From Gilliamella sp. Lep-s35 (GTDB lineage: Bacteria; Pseudomonadota; Gammaproteobacteria; Enterobacterales; Orbaceae): a stretch of DNA of 64,000 bases. The translations under genes and the position numbers were made by a program. This document shows, in pieces, positions 28,174 to 37,366 of the stretch (the first letter of the stretch is position 1; each line of letters starts with the position of its first letter). The DNA lies in contig NZ_WTEX01000005.1 in assembly GCF_009795845.1 (NCBI RefSeq), positions 62,001-126,000 of the forward strand. The letters are read 5' to 3'. The notes beneath the pieces are model-generated. The model was not told the origin of the DNA. It saw only the letters and a list, made by a program, of their open reading frames with translations, and did not search any database.

Positions 28174-29040
28174 ATGAAAGTTTTGTTAACTGGTGCTAAT
28201 GGTCAGTTAGGCCATTGTTTTAAAGATATCTTTCCTTCAGATTGGCAATTACTTGCCACTGACAGCCAGCAATTAGATATAACTGATGGTTTAGTTGTTG
28301 ATAATTTTGTTGCCTTGCATAGACCTGATGCCATTGTAAATGCCGCAGCATATACAGCAGTGGATAAAGCAGAAGATGAATATGAATTAGCTTATAAAGT
28401 TAATGCTGTCGGTCCTAAGAATTTAGCAACAGCTGCTAAAAAATATCATGCAAAACTAGTTCATGTTTCGACCGATTATGTTTTCGATGGGACTAAACGT
28501 TCTCCTTATTTAGAGGATGATTTAACCAATCCGGTTAATGTCTATGGTGAGACTAAACGAGCTGGTGAATTATCTCTCTTAGACAATTATTCCTCTGCAA
28601 TTGTAATTAGAACCTCTTGGGTTTTTAGTGAATATGGCAATAATTTTGTCAAAACGATGTTAAAGCTTAGTCAAACTAGACCTGAATTAACCATTATTGA
28701 TGATCAGTTAGGATGTCCAACTTATGCTGGTGATATTGCTAAAACGATTTTAGAAATGCTAATGAATGATATTCAAGGTGGTATATATCATTATTGTGGT
28801 GATGAGTACGTAAGTTGGTTCCAGTTCGCATCTAAGATATTTGCAGCAGCTCATGAATTGAATTTTATGACTAATAGTAACGTAACAATAAAGCCAATTT
28901 TAACCTCAGCATATCCAACTAAGGCTAAAAGGCCATTATACTCTGTTTTAAATATGGATAAAATAAAACAGTTAGATATAAAAGCATCTGATTGGAACAA
29001 AGCATTAATGGATGTGATTCCTTGCATCTATTTAGAGTAA
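28174..29040 (+). CDS. rfbD: dTDP-4-dehydrorhamnose reductase
   Basis: Last step, reducing the 4-keto group with NAD(P)H to give dTDP-L-rhamnose. The 288-residue SDR protein starts MKVLLTGANGQLGHCF, has HVSTDYVFDG and the catalytic YGETKRAGE. A TTG codon directly precedes the ATG in frame; AGGAG lies 13 bases before the ATG, a little far, so the TTG at 28171 is an alternative. Its last nine bases overlap the end of the convergent glycosyltransferase gene. Confidence 0.96.
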   Translation: MKVLLTGANGQLGHCFKDIFPSDWQLLATDSQQLDITDGLVVDNFVALHRPDAIVNAAAYTAVDKAEDEYELAYKVNAVGPKNLATAAKKYHAKLVHVSTDYVFDGTKRSPYLEDDLTNPVNVYGETKRAGELSLLDNYSSAIVIRTSWVFSEYGNNFVKTMLKLSQTRPELTIIDDQLGCPTYAGDIAKTILEMLMNDIQGGIYHYCGDEYVSWFQFASKIFAAAHELNFMTNSNVTIKPILTSAYPTKAKRPLYSVLNMDKIKQLDIKASDWNKALMDVIPCIYLE

Positions 29041-29925
29041 TTGATTCATTGTTAGAGGTATACAAGAACGAGGGTGTTTTTTCCTAAAAAGACATTTAGC
29101 TAATTTGAGAAATTCTGAGCATGAATACTCTCTTCTTGTAAATTTTCTAAGTAGGTACAAAAAGACATTTAAACGACTTTTTTTATCATAAAAAATTTTG
29201 TTTAATACTTTTGAATATTCCATTTCTAGTCTTCTCATAGGGCTTATTTTTTTTCGATCTTGTAAGTTAAAATCTAAAGAATGGTTAATTTTACCTACAC
29301 ATATTCCTTTAAATTCGGTTTGTTTTAATTCTATCAAATCAAGGAAAAAACTGGTATCTATAGCATAAAGTGCATAGCGTTCGTTAAAAATCTCTTGTTT
29401 ACTTTTACTTATGTACTTTATTAATTGATTAGATAGCGTTAATCCAGATGAGATAGACTCAATTTCTCCCATGGTAAAAACTTTTTTATCAAAAATTTTT
29501 CGATTTTCATGATATATCGGGAAACATAATGAATTTTCTTTTGAAATCCATCCGGCAGAATAAACTTGAGGAACAATGACGTCAAAATCATTATTTATCT
29601 TAATATTTTGGAAAAAATCATTATTTAATATTGAGTCTTGATCCAAAATAGTGAAAAAATCAAAACTTTCTTGGTTGATAAAAAAATTATAGATTTTACT
29701 TAAAGCAATATTGTGAAGATCTTCATAGACTGAAAGGTTAATATTCTTACTATCACAAATAGATTTATATTGTCTACATTCTTGTAAATTAAGTGCTTTT
29801 GGGCCATTATTCCATATAATTACATTTAAAGTAATATCACTTCTATCTGAATTTAATAATGATTCGAAAGTTTTAGAATTTTTAATGTTTTCATTGTATA
29901 AAATGATTATAGCCGTAATTTTCAT
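29032..29925 (-). CDS. Rhamnosyltransferase-like glycosyltransferase (paralogue B)
   Basis: A 297-residue GT-A type protein, homologous to the gene at 24567-25484. It starts MKITAIIILYNENIKNSKTF, with VIIWNNGPKAL, IALSKIYNFFIN, FFTILDQDSILNNDFFQ and a C-terminal KKHPRSC. The DQDS motif should bind the metal and nucleotide sugar. It converges on rmlD and overlaps it by nine bases. Together with its paralogue it brackets the rml operon, which makes a rhamnose donor a fair guess. Neither has a membrane span. Confidence 0.75.
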   Translation of the reverse strand: MKITAIIILYNENIKNSKTFESLLNSDRSDITLNVIIWNNGPKALNLQECRQYKSICDSKNINLSVYEDLHNIALSKIYNFFINQESFDFFTILDQDSILNNDFFQNIKINNDFDVIVPQVYSAGWISKENSLCFPIYHENRKIFDKKVFTMGEIESISSGLTLSNQLIKYISKSKQEIFNERYALYAIDTSFFLDLIELKQTEFKGICVGKINHSLDFNLQDRKKISPMRRLEMEYSKVLNKIFYDKKSRLNVFLYLLRKFTRREYSCSEFLKLAKCLFRKKHPRSCIPLTMNQLL

Positions 29926-30431
29926 TTATGTAGTTATGAGTATTTATTATAACGCTATTATATTCTAACTTTCTATTTTTAGGAAAGATTACTATACAAA
30001 TTGATAAAATTATACTATTTTAATAAGCTATTTCCTATTTAAAAAAATGTTGATAGAATTTTTATTGATATTTTTATTTAAATTTAAAGAATTAATTCGT
30101 TATTTATAGAAACTATTCATGGATTTCTATAACACTAGATTATTATTACTATAGATAATTACAAAAAAATCACAAAAAATATTGTCAATAATACGATAAT
30201 ATAGTTATACTCCCCCAAAAATTATTAAGTTGAATAAGGTTTCGCTTATTTGAAAGGACATGAAAATAGATTTGTTGTTCATTTCAGTATCTGTTAACTT
30301 AAAATAAAAATATAATATTTTTTAATTCATACTTAATCAGAAAGATAAATCAATTTAAATCAATTTAAATTAAAGATAGTAATTCATTTTTACTAAAAAT
30401 CATAACGTCTTTGTTCAATTGGAGATTATAA
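29926..30431. other. Very AT-rich gap before the UDP-xylose genes
   Basis: About 500 bp without a gene. It contains a small hairpin (AATAAG at 30233-30238 with CTTATT at 30245-30250) and a short tandem repeat of ATCAATTTAA around 30347-30368. I looked for the ops/JUMPstart element (GGCGGTAG core) common upstream of polysaccharide operons and did not find it. It probably holds the promoter of the next operon. Confidence 0.4.
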
Positions 30432-31388
30432 ATGGCAAGCATTTTGGTAACAGGTGGGAGCGGTTTTCTTGGATCAAACTTATGTATAAGGTTGATCAAT
30501 GAAGGAAATAAAGTTATTTGTGTTGATAATAACTATACAGGTCGAATGAAAAACTTGGCAAGTATCATTGATCACCCAAATTTTTCATTCATCAACCATG
30601 ATGTTATTAATCCTATTGAAATTGATGGATATTTGGATGAAATTTATCATTTAGCTTGTCCTGCCTCGCCTCCTGCTTATCAGGGTAAAGCAGCCATAAT
30701 GACAACAAAAACGTGTGTTTATGGAGCTGTTAATCTACTTGAATTAGCAAAAGAGAAAAATGCCAAAATATTATTATCGTCCACATCAGAAGTTTATGGT
30801 GATCCGTTAGTTCACCCTCAAGTTGAAAGTTATCGTGGCAATGTAAACCCTAATGGTATAAGAGCTTGCTATGATGAAGGAAAACGTTGTGCAGAAAGTT
30901 TATTTTTTGATTATTATCGTGAAGAAAATGTAAGAATAAAAGTTATTCGTATTTTTAATACTTATGGTCCTAGAATGGATCCTAAAGACGGAAGAGTAGT
31001 AAGTAATTTTATTTGCCAAGCACTACGTGGAGAGGATATCACCATTTATGGACAAGGCACACAAACTCGATCATTTTGTTATGTGGATGATTTAATTGAT
31101 GCAATTATCAAAATGATGAAAACTTCAGATGATTTTGTGGGGCCAGTAAATACAGGTAATCCAGGTGAGTTTACGATAAAAGAATTAGCTGAGAAAGTAA
31201 TAGCCAAAGTTGGTGGAACTTCTAGAATTGTTTATTGTGACTTACCTAAAGATGATCCTACTCAGCGTAAACCAGATATATCTCTAGCGAATGAAAAATT
31301 ATCATGGCAACCAAAGGTTGATTTAGATCATGGTTTAGACAAAACGATTGAATATTTTAAATCTGAAATAATAAATGAATATGAATAA
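30432..31388 (+). CDS. UDP-glucuronate decarboxylase (UDP-xylose synthase)
   Basis: Converts UDP-glucuronate to UDP-xylose with bound NAD+. The 318-residue SDR protein starts [15 protein letters not shown] and has the family-specific stretches [31 protein letters not shown]-like [18 protein letters not shown] (catalytic Tyr147 and Lys151) and [11 protein letters not shown], typical of UXS enzymes. dTDP-glucose dehydratases lack the ACPASP motif. The UDP-glucose dehydrogenase that makes its substrate follows after 15 bp, so the pair leads from UDP-glucose to UDP-xylose. Xylose in the surface glycan is a direct prediction. Confidence 0.92.
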   Translation: MASILVTGGSGFLGSNLCIRLINEGNKVICVDNNYTGRMKNLASIIDHPNFSFINHDVINPIEIDGYLDEIYHLACPASPPAYQGKAAIMTTKTCVYGAVNLLELAKEKNAKILLSSTSEVYGDPLVHPQVESYRGNVNPNGIRACYDEGKRCAESLFFDYYREENVRIKVIRIFNTYGPRMDPKDGRVVSNFICQALRGEDITIYGQGTQTRSFCYVDDLIDAIIKMMKTSDDFVGPVNTGNPGEFTIKELAEKVIAKVGGTSRIVYCDLPKDDPTQRKPDISLANEKLSWQPKVDLDHGLDKTIEYFKSEIINEYE

Positions 31389-31403
31389 TAGAGGTGATAA
31401 ATA

Positions 31404-32702
31404 ATGCAAATAGGTATTATTGGTACGGGATATGTAGGACTGCCTACGGGTGTTGGGCTAGCAGAATTAGGCCATAAAGTTATCTGTATTGATAGAGAGA
31501 AGTCAAAAATAGAAAAATTGCAAAAAGGTGAAGTTACCCTTTTTGAAGATGGTTTAGAAGAATTACTAAAGAAAAATCTAAAAAATGGAAATATTTCATT
31601 TACTACCTCTATGCAAGAAGGGGTTGCAGGGGCAGATATTGTCCTTATTGCAGTGGGCACACCACCACATCCAGTGACTAAAGAAGCCGATATGAAATAT
31701 GTTCATGCGGCTGCTACTGAACTTGCTCAGTATCTAGATGGTTATACGGTTATTGCAACTAAATCAACCGTTCCTGTTGGTACAGGTGATGATATTGAAA
31801 TGTTAATATCTAAAAGAAATCCAGAAGCAAAATTTGATGTGGTATCTTTGCCTGAATTTTTGAGAGAAGGTTTTGCCGTCTATGACTTTTTCAATCCAGA
31901 CCGCATTGTGATAGGAACCGATTCAGAAAAAGCTAAAGAAATATTAACTGAGTTATATAAACCATTCGCTGAAAAATCAAAAATTTTATTTGTAAAAAGA
32001 AGATCAAGCGAAACGATCAAATATGCTTCTAATGCATTTTTAGCGATGAAAATTCATTATATCAATGAAATGGCTGACTTTTGTGAAAAGGCGCATGCAG
32101 ATATAGATGAGGTAGCCAAAGGGATGGGATTAGATTCTCGTATTGGTAATAAATTTCTAAATCCTGGTCCTGGTTATGGAGGTAGCTGTTTTCCTAAAGA
32201 TACTCATGCCATGCATTTTATGGCTAAGCAAAATGGTGTGGAGCTTACACTGATCGATGCGGCAATAAAAGGCAATGAAAAACGTAAACAGAATATTGCC
32301 GAAAAAATTATTGCGAAAGTAAGTAATGTCAAAAATGCTAAAATTGCAGTATTAGGACTCGCTTTTAAAGGTGGTACGGATGATTGCCGAGAAAGCCCCT
32401 CAATGGAAATTATTACAGAGTTATTAAAATCTGAGATGAAAATTATTGCCTATGATCCTAAAGGAATGGCAAATGCTAAAGAGTTACTTGACGATAAAAT
32501 CTGCTATGCTGATGACATGTATTCAGTAGCTCATGGGGCAGATATTTTAGTAATTTTAACTGAATGGGATGATTTTAAAAATTACGATTTAAGCCGTATT
32601 GCATCAACAATGAGAACTAAAAATATTTTCGATACTCGTAACCTTCTAAATTGTGATGTTGCTAATAAACTTGGGTTTTCATATTGCAGAATAGGTAACT
32701 AA
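31404..32702 (+). CDS. ugd: UDP-glucose 6-dehydrogenase
   Basis: Oxidises UDP-glucose twice with NAD+ to UDP-glucuronate. The 432-residue protein starts MQIGIIGTGYVGLPTGVGLA (Rossmann loop), has FLREGFAVYDF, and the catalytic GPGYGGSCFPKD with Cys262, then the C-terminal binding domain with LGLAFKGGTDDCRESP. It belongs to the bacterial TuaD/Ugd branch of about 430-450 residues. UDP-glucuronate may be used directly or by the decarboxylase just upstream. Confidence 0.95.
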   Translation: MQIGIIGTGYVGLPTGVGLAELGHKVICIDREKSKIEKLQKGEVTLFEDGLEELLKKNLKNGNISFTTSMQEGVAGADIVLIAVGTPPHPVTKEADMKYVHAAATELAQYLDGYTVIATKSTVPVGTGDDIEMLISKRNPEAKFDVVSLPEFLREGFAVYDFFNPDRIVIGTDSEKAKEILTELYKPFAEKSKILFVKRRSSETIKYASNAFLAMKIHYINEMADFCEKAHADIDEVAKGMGLDSRIGNKFLNPGPGYGGSCFPKDTHAMHFMAKQNGVELTLIDAAIKGNEKRKQNIAEKIIAKVSNVKNAKIAVLGLAFKGGTDDCRESPSMEIITELLKSEMKIIAYDPKGMANAKELLDDKICYADDMYSVAHGADILVILTEWDDFKNYDLSRIASTMRTKNIFDTRNLLNCDVANKLGFSYCRIGN

Positions 32703-32869
32703 ATGAAAATCAATATTATTAATAAAGTGGATTTATATGCGATTTTGTAGTAGAACGATTAATTAACATTATAAATTTATTGTCTTGAATAACTTTATTG
32801 ATGTATATAGAGGCGCGTTTAATTAATTGTAAAATAATAACCATTTAATTTGAATATTATGAGGCTATA

Positions 32870-33988
32870 ATGTCATTAGATATATCAATTATTGTACCTG
32901 TTTACAATTGTGATAAATATTTGAAAAAAAGTATAGATAGTTTATTAAACCAAACAATATCTAACATAGAAATCATTTGTATTGATGATGGATCCATTGA
33001 TGAGTCGCCTAACATTTTAAAAGATTATGCTAATAAGCATTCACGGATCATTTTGTTAATTCAAGAAAACAAAGGCCCGGCAATAGCTAGAAATAGAGGA
33101 CTAGCTATTGCACGAGGTGAATACATCATGTTTTGTGATAGCGATGATTGGTATGAGCCAACTATGTGCGAAAAAATGTTAGAAACAATAAGGCTAAAGA
33201 ATGTCGACATGGTTATGTGTAATTGTAATATAGTAAAATACGAAAAATCATATGACGCACGTGATGATGATATTAATTATCATAAACTAGATATTTTTGG
33301 GTATCATTCCTTAAATTTTGAGCTAAGACATAAAGTTAATAGTGTCCTTTGGAATAAAATCTTCAAAAAAAGTATTATTGATAAATTTAATATTGATTTT
33401 CCGTCAGGTCATTATCATGATGATATGGCATTTATTTTACAATACCTTTGTTCGTCAAAAAATTTGTATGGGATTGATTGTAATCTATATAATTATGTAT
33501 TTAGAAGCAATTCGATAATGCATCAAACTTATTTTACAGCAAATCATGAAAAAAAATTATTTGATGTAATTGATGCAATGAGATATTTCTATTTTAAATT
33601 ACTTGAAACTAATAATTTAGTTGGCCATAAGAAACTTTTTATTTCAAAGTTAGTTTCTATGATTCAATGGGTAATATTAAAATGCAATAACAATGAAGAA
33701 AAAATGATTAATTTTTTAAATTATTGTAATGATAAATTAATATTTGATTTAGATCTAAATATTTTTCCTGAAAGCGATGAACGTTATTACTTAAATATGG
33801 CAAAAGATAAAAATTACGATTTTTTTAAACGGTTATATAATTTTCAAAAAGAAAACAATATTCCTCATTTGAAACAGGTTAATAAAAAAACCAAAGTTAT
33901 TAAAGTAATTTTTAGAAAAATATTAGTTATTATTCGTAGTTATTTATTTTTTCCATACTATATTTATCGAATATATAAGAAATTATAA
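32870..33988 (+). CDS. Family 2 glycosyltransferase (tandem copy 1)
   Basis: A 372-residue GT2 protein with ISIIVPVYNCDKYLKKSIDS, ICIDDGSIDESP, NKGPAIARNRGLAIARGEY and FCDSDDWYEP (DxD metal site), followed by a helical C-terminal half ending in a basic, aromatic tail that may touch the membrane. A GAGG ribosome site precedes the ATG. The gene at 34746-35825 is a close relative over its whole length, with nearly identical segments around WYEPTMCEKMLETIR. The two are separated by transposase debris, so the locus was duplicated in tandem. Sugar specificity is unknown. Confidence 0.87.
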   Translation: MSLDISIIVPVYNCDKYLKKSIDSLLNQTISNIEIICIDDGSIDESPNILKDYANKHSRIILLIQENKGPAIARNRGLAIARGEYIMFCDSDDWYEPTMCEKMLETIRLKNVDMVMCNCNIVKYEKSYDARDDDINYHKLDIFGYHSLNFELRHKVNSVLWNKIFKKSIIDKFNIDFPSGHYHDDMAFILQYLCSSKNLYGIDCNLYNYVFRSNSIMHQTYFTANHEKKLFDVIDAMRYFYFKLLETNNLVGHKKLFISKLVSMIQWVILKCNNNEEKMINFLNYCNDKLIFDLDLNIFPESDERYYLNMAKDKNYDFFKRLYNFQKENNIPHLKQVNKKTKVIKVIFRKILVIIRSYLFFPYYIYRIYKKL

Positions 33989-34024
33989 AAGATCTTTTCA
34001 TGAAATTTTTTAAAAGGCATAAAC

Positions 34025-34051
34025 TGTAGGGAAACGCCGAGTTGTTTAAAC
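34025..34051 (-). repeat. IS481-type terminal repeat, first copy
   Basis: A 27-bp sequence beginning TGTAGGGAAACGCCGAGTTG. It matches the end of the decayed element at 50734-50760 (reverse orientation) in 24 of 27 positions. It marks the outer end of a transposase fragment. Confidence 0.65.
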
Positions 34052-34200
34052 ATCCTGATTAGAATAATTCTCTAAAAACTCATAAGGCGTTTTCCCTTAA
34101 ATCGATTTACACGGTTTAAAGCTATTATAAAAATGGATAAAGTATTTATGCTTTTGTTGTCTATCTTTTGCCTCACTAAATATTTATTGATTGTGATCCT
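34025..34200 (-). pseudogene. IS481-family transposase 3' fragment
   Basis: On the minus strand, broken frames read KDRQQKHKYFIHFYNSFKP and GKTPYEFLENY, the end of an IS481-type DDE transposase, and stop at the terminal repeat 34025-34051. The DNA matches the 3' end of the element at 50045-50760 throughout, with substitutions and at least one stop codon. It joins IS3-type sequence at about 34200, so it is not part of the IS3 gene. Confidence 0.65.
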
Positions 34201-34571
34201 CGTCAAAATATTAGCCAGTTTCCTCGTTTTGTAGTAACAGTCATGAATAATATGTGTTTTGAGTGTATGGAAAAAAACTCTCAACAACCGCATTATTAAA
34301 GCAGTTGCCTTTTTGACTTATGCCTTTGCCCATATTGTAACAATAACTGCTTGAAATCAGCACTGCAATACTTGCTTCCTTGGTCACTATGAATGAGTAA
34401 ATTTTTAGGAAAGTGACGCCGAAATGAGGCTTGTTTTAATGTATTACATACTAAATGACGGTCTATGTAGCGACTGGTTTGCCTAGCAATCACTTTTCGT
34501 CCATATAAATCGATAATCACCGACAAATATAACCAACCTTCACCCGTTTTAATGTTAGGCATAATAACCAA
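34201..34571 (-). pseudogene. IS3-family transposase (orfB) fragment
   Basis: On the minus strand 34571-34296 encodes part of the integrase core: KTGEGWLYLSVIIDLYGRKV, HLVCNTLKQASFRR, LLIHSDQGSKYCSADF. After a frameshift the reading continues as SQKGNCFNNAVVES with the catalytic Glu region, and after another as FFHTLKTHIIHDCYYKTRKLAN. The first catalytic Asp region and everything before it are missing. Two frameshifts and lost ends show a dead remnant. Confidence 0.8.
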
Positions 34572-34745
34572 TGGATTTCTACATATGATAGACTAAAGCT
34601 AGTATGCATATTCTAAAATTTTTTCTAAAGTATATTGGGGGAAAAGATATAAATAAAAAGGAATAAATTACTCGAATTCGTCGTATAATAAAAAAATTTA
34701 CGTTATAAAAGATTTTTTCTTTATTAATTATATTGTGAGGAATGA

Positions 34746-35825
34746 ATGTCACCGGTAATATCAATTATTGTACCAGTATTTAATTGCGATAGTTTTCTTG
34801 AAAAAAGTATTACTAGCTTAATTAATCAAACTTTTGAAAATATTGAAATTATATGTATTAATGATGGTTCTAAAGATAATTCGTTAGCTATTTTGAATGA
34901 TTTCTCACAAAAAGATAAGCGAATAATTGTTATTGACCAAAAAAATAGTGGACCAGCTGAAGCAAGAAATAAAGGATTAAAAAAGGCTCGTGGTGAGTAC
35001 ATTATGTTTTGTGATGGTGATGATTGGTATGAACCAACAATGTGTGAAAAAATGTTGGAAACTATTCGATCTAAAAGTGTTGATTTAGTAATATGCAGTT
35101 GTAATGTTGTCAAAGATGAACAAACTTATAATTTGCGTGATAGTGATATTGATTATCATAAGTTGACTTATTATGGTCTTCATTCCCTAACGTATCCATT
35201 TAAAACTCGAGTTAATAGTGTTCTTTGGAATAAAATTTTCAAAAAGAGTATTATTGAACAATACAATATAGACTTTCCTTCAGGTTATTACCATGATGAT
35301 ATGGTATTTGTATTACAATATCTTTGTTGTTCAAAAACAATTTATGCTATTGATATTCATCTTTATAATTATTTACTTCGAAGTAACTCTATCATGCATC
35401 AAACATATTTTTCACCTAAAGACCGGAAAAAAATGTTTGATACAATAGATGTAATGAAATATTTTCTTATAAAGCTTTCAGATAACAACTTATTAAATGA
35501 TAATAAAGCTTATTTTATTGTAATATTATCGGGATTAATAAAATGGATCGTGAGTATATTAAGCAGTAAAGAAGAAATTAATTTCTTTTTAGATTACTGT
35601 AATGAGACTATATTATTTGATTTAGATCTTGATTATTTTCCTGATATTGAAAATAAATCCCATTTGTTAAATATAAAAAATAAATATTATCAACCTTTTT
35701 ATCAAGAGGACAATAAAAAGAAAAGAAATAAGCCAGTTAAAAAATTTATCAAAAAAGTATTAACTTTTAGTTTTTCTTATTTTCTTTTCCCTTATTATAT
35801 TTATAAAATTTATAAAAGAATGTAA
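34746..35825 (+). CDS. Family 2 glycosyltransferase (tandem copy 2)
   Basis: A 359-residue GT2 protein, the paralogue of the gene at 32870-33988. It shows ISIIVPVFNCDSFLEKSITS, ICINDGSKDNS, NSGPAEARNKGLKKARGEY and FCDGDDWYEP; here the second residue before the DD pair is Gly, where copy 1 has Ser. The rest, including RVNSVLWNKIFKKSIIEQYN and DFPSGYYHDDM, follows copy 1 closely. A GAGGA sits six bases before the ATG. The divergence suggests an old duplication with possibly separate acceptors. Confidence 0.87.
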   Translation: MSPVISIIVPVFNCDSFLEKSITSLINQTFENIEIICINDGSKDNSLAILNDFSQKDKRIIVIDQKNSGPAEARNKGLKKARGEYIMFCDGDDWYEPTMCEKMLETIRSKSVDLVICSCNVVKDEQTYNLRDSDIDYHKLTYYGLHSLTYPFKTRVNSVLWNKIFKKSIIEQYNIDFPSGYYHDDMVFVLQYLCCSKTIYAIDIHLYNYLLRSNSIMHQTYFSPKDRKKMFDTIDVMKYFLIKLSDNNLLNDNKAYFIVILSGLIKWIVSILSSKEEINFFLDYCNETILFDLDLDYFPDIENKSHLLNIKNKYYQPFYQEDNKKKRNKPVKKFIKKVLTFSFSYFLFPYYIYKIYKRM

Positions 35826-35982
35826 TTCTTTTTTAATAAATAGTTTGACTGGTCAATAGTCTAAATATTAAGATATAAGCAATAAATAGCTACAGAGTTT
35901 TTATTGCATCGTGGTTATAAGTAAAATTATTGTCAATAAAAATTTAACGATTTATATATAATTTTAGGAAAATAAGAGTTTT

Positions 35983-36927
35983 GTGATTTATAAGAAAGTA
36001 GAAAAGGGTGATATTCGTTATTATCAAATTTTCGGATTAAATTGTGTTAAAGTTGTAAATTCGAAAAAACTAATGTGTATTTATATTTTTGGTTTTAGAA
36101 TTTTGAAAAGAGTGAAATTAAAATATCTTAAATCGCTTACTGAAAAATTGGTAAATGAAATTAGTATTATTCGAACTGAGAATGCGACTAGATATGAACA
36201 ATTGGAAAAAACTATAAATAATTTATCTAAAAATATTGATAACCAATGTAATGTTTTGCGTTTGAATATTAATAATATCAATACTTATTCAAAAGCCCAT
36301 ATGGAAAGTTTTTCTGGTTTTAAAGAGAAATTTTTAGGGCAAGATATAGTAATTTTATGTACGGGTCCAACGCTTGCCAAATACCGGCCAATTGAAAAAA
36401 CTATCAATATCGGAGTAAATAGGGCTTTCAGGCGTTATGACATTAGTCTTGATTTTATTTTTATTCAAGATATCACAGGTCTTAAAAATGATATTGATGC
36501 TATAAATAATTATAATCCTGAAACATGTCAAAAATTTTATGGAAGTAGCATAACTTTTGGTGCTTCCATACCCGAAAAAGACTTAATTAAAGCTAATGCT
36601 AAACGATATTATGTTGGTAACTTTTTTACTGACTTTTATCCTGATATTACATCTTCAGTGTTTCCTGAATATGGTTCCGTTGTATTTTCAGCACTAACAT
36701 TTGCACTTTATACCCATCCCAAACGAATTTATTTGGTTGGATGTGATGCATGCCAAAATGGTTATTTTGATAATGATGACCAAGCAGCATTCTCTTCTAA
36801 TATTGACTTTCTTTTAAATGGGTGGCACGCATTTAAAAAATTCAAAGATCAGTTTTATCCTGATGTGGAAATAGTTTCTATAAATCCAGTAGGATTGAAA
36901 GGAGTTTTTAAAGATGTTTATCAATAG
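35983..36927 (+). CDS. Glycan-locus protein with coiled coil and transferase-like domain
   Basis: A 314-residue protein of uncertain family. The first 45 residues (KKVEKGDIRYYQIFGLNCVK, then YIFGFRILKRVK) resemble the short N-terminal segment found in several surface-glycan enzymes. Residues about 46-105 form a likely coiled coil. From about 120 comes a domain starting GQDIVILCTGPTLAKYRPIE with IGVNRAF, DFIFIQD and later RIYLVGCDACQNGYF, a nucleotide-type fold reminiscent of DUF115/MAF-like or sialyltransferase-like proteins. It starts with GTG at 35983 behind an AAGAG. Its place among transferases makes a glycosyltransferase the best guess, but no specific family is assigned. Confidence 0.55.
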   Translation: MIYKKVEKGDIRYYQIFGLNCVKVVNSKKLMCIYIFGFRILKRVKLKYLKSLTEKLVNEISIIRTENATRYEQLEKTINNLSKNIDNQCNVLRLNINNINTYSKAHMESFSGFKEKFLGQDIVILCTGPTLAKYRPIEKTINIGVNRAFRRYDISLDFIFIQDITGLKNDIDAINNYNPETCQKFYGSSITFGASIPEKDLIKANAKRYYVGNFFTDFYPDITSSVFPEYGSVVFSALTFALYTHPKRIYLVGCDACQNGYFDNDDQAAFSSNIDFLLNGWHAFKKFKDQFYPDVEIVSINPVGLKGVFKDVYQ

Positions 36928-37366
36928 AATATTAACTTTCAATATTATAAGCCGTATTTAATAATTGTTGCTATTAAAAATTATTTATAAAATATAGTTT
37001 ATTTGTGGAAAAGTTAATATGTAACTATCCTCAAAATAGTCAACTACAAAAGTAGAAAATTTATCTATGATAAAAATAAGCACTATAGTAGGTAAGTCTT
37101 ATGCTTAAGTAGTTATTTACTGAATTGAGTTTAAAATCGCAGTATCAAGGAGAAATCATAAACATCTGTAGTGCCATCAAAGTGCATAAAATGAGAGTAG
37201 AGACCTTACGAACTAGTCATTTTTTTATTGCCATGAGTTGTGCTCTAATAATGGCAAATTTGTAATTACATTATGTATTGTAAAAAAGATAATAGTTCAA
37301 TAATTTAATCAATACGGCTTTTTTTATAGTATAATCTATAAAATTTGTTATTTTGTAAAAATTATT
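36928..37366. other. Gap before the ABC transporters
   Basis: About 440 bp without a convincing gene. An open stretch near 37120-37265 reads SAIKVHKMRVETLRTSH among other residues and may be decayed coding sequence, but I do not recognise it. A TATAAT at 37330-37335 is a plausible -10 box for the downstream transporter gene; the -35 is poor. Confidence 0.4.

Noticed and set aside
29926-30431. ops/JUMPstart element upstream of the glycan operon
   Set aside because: I searched by eye for the GGCGGTAG core on both strands and did not see it.
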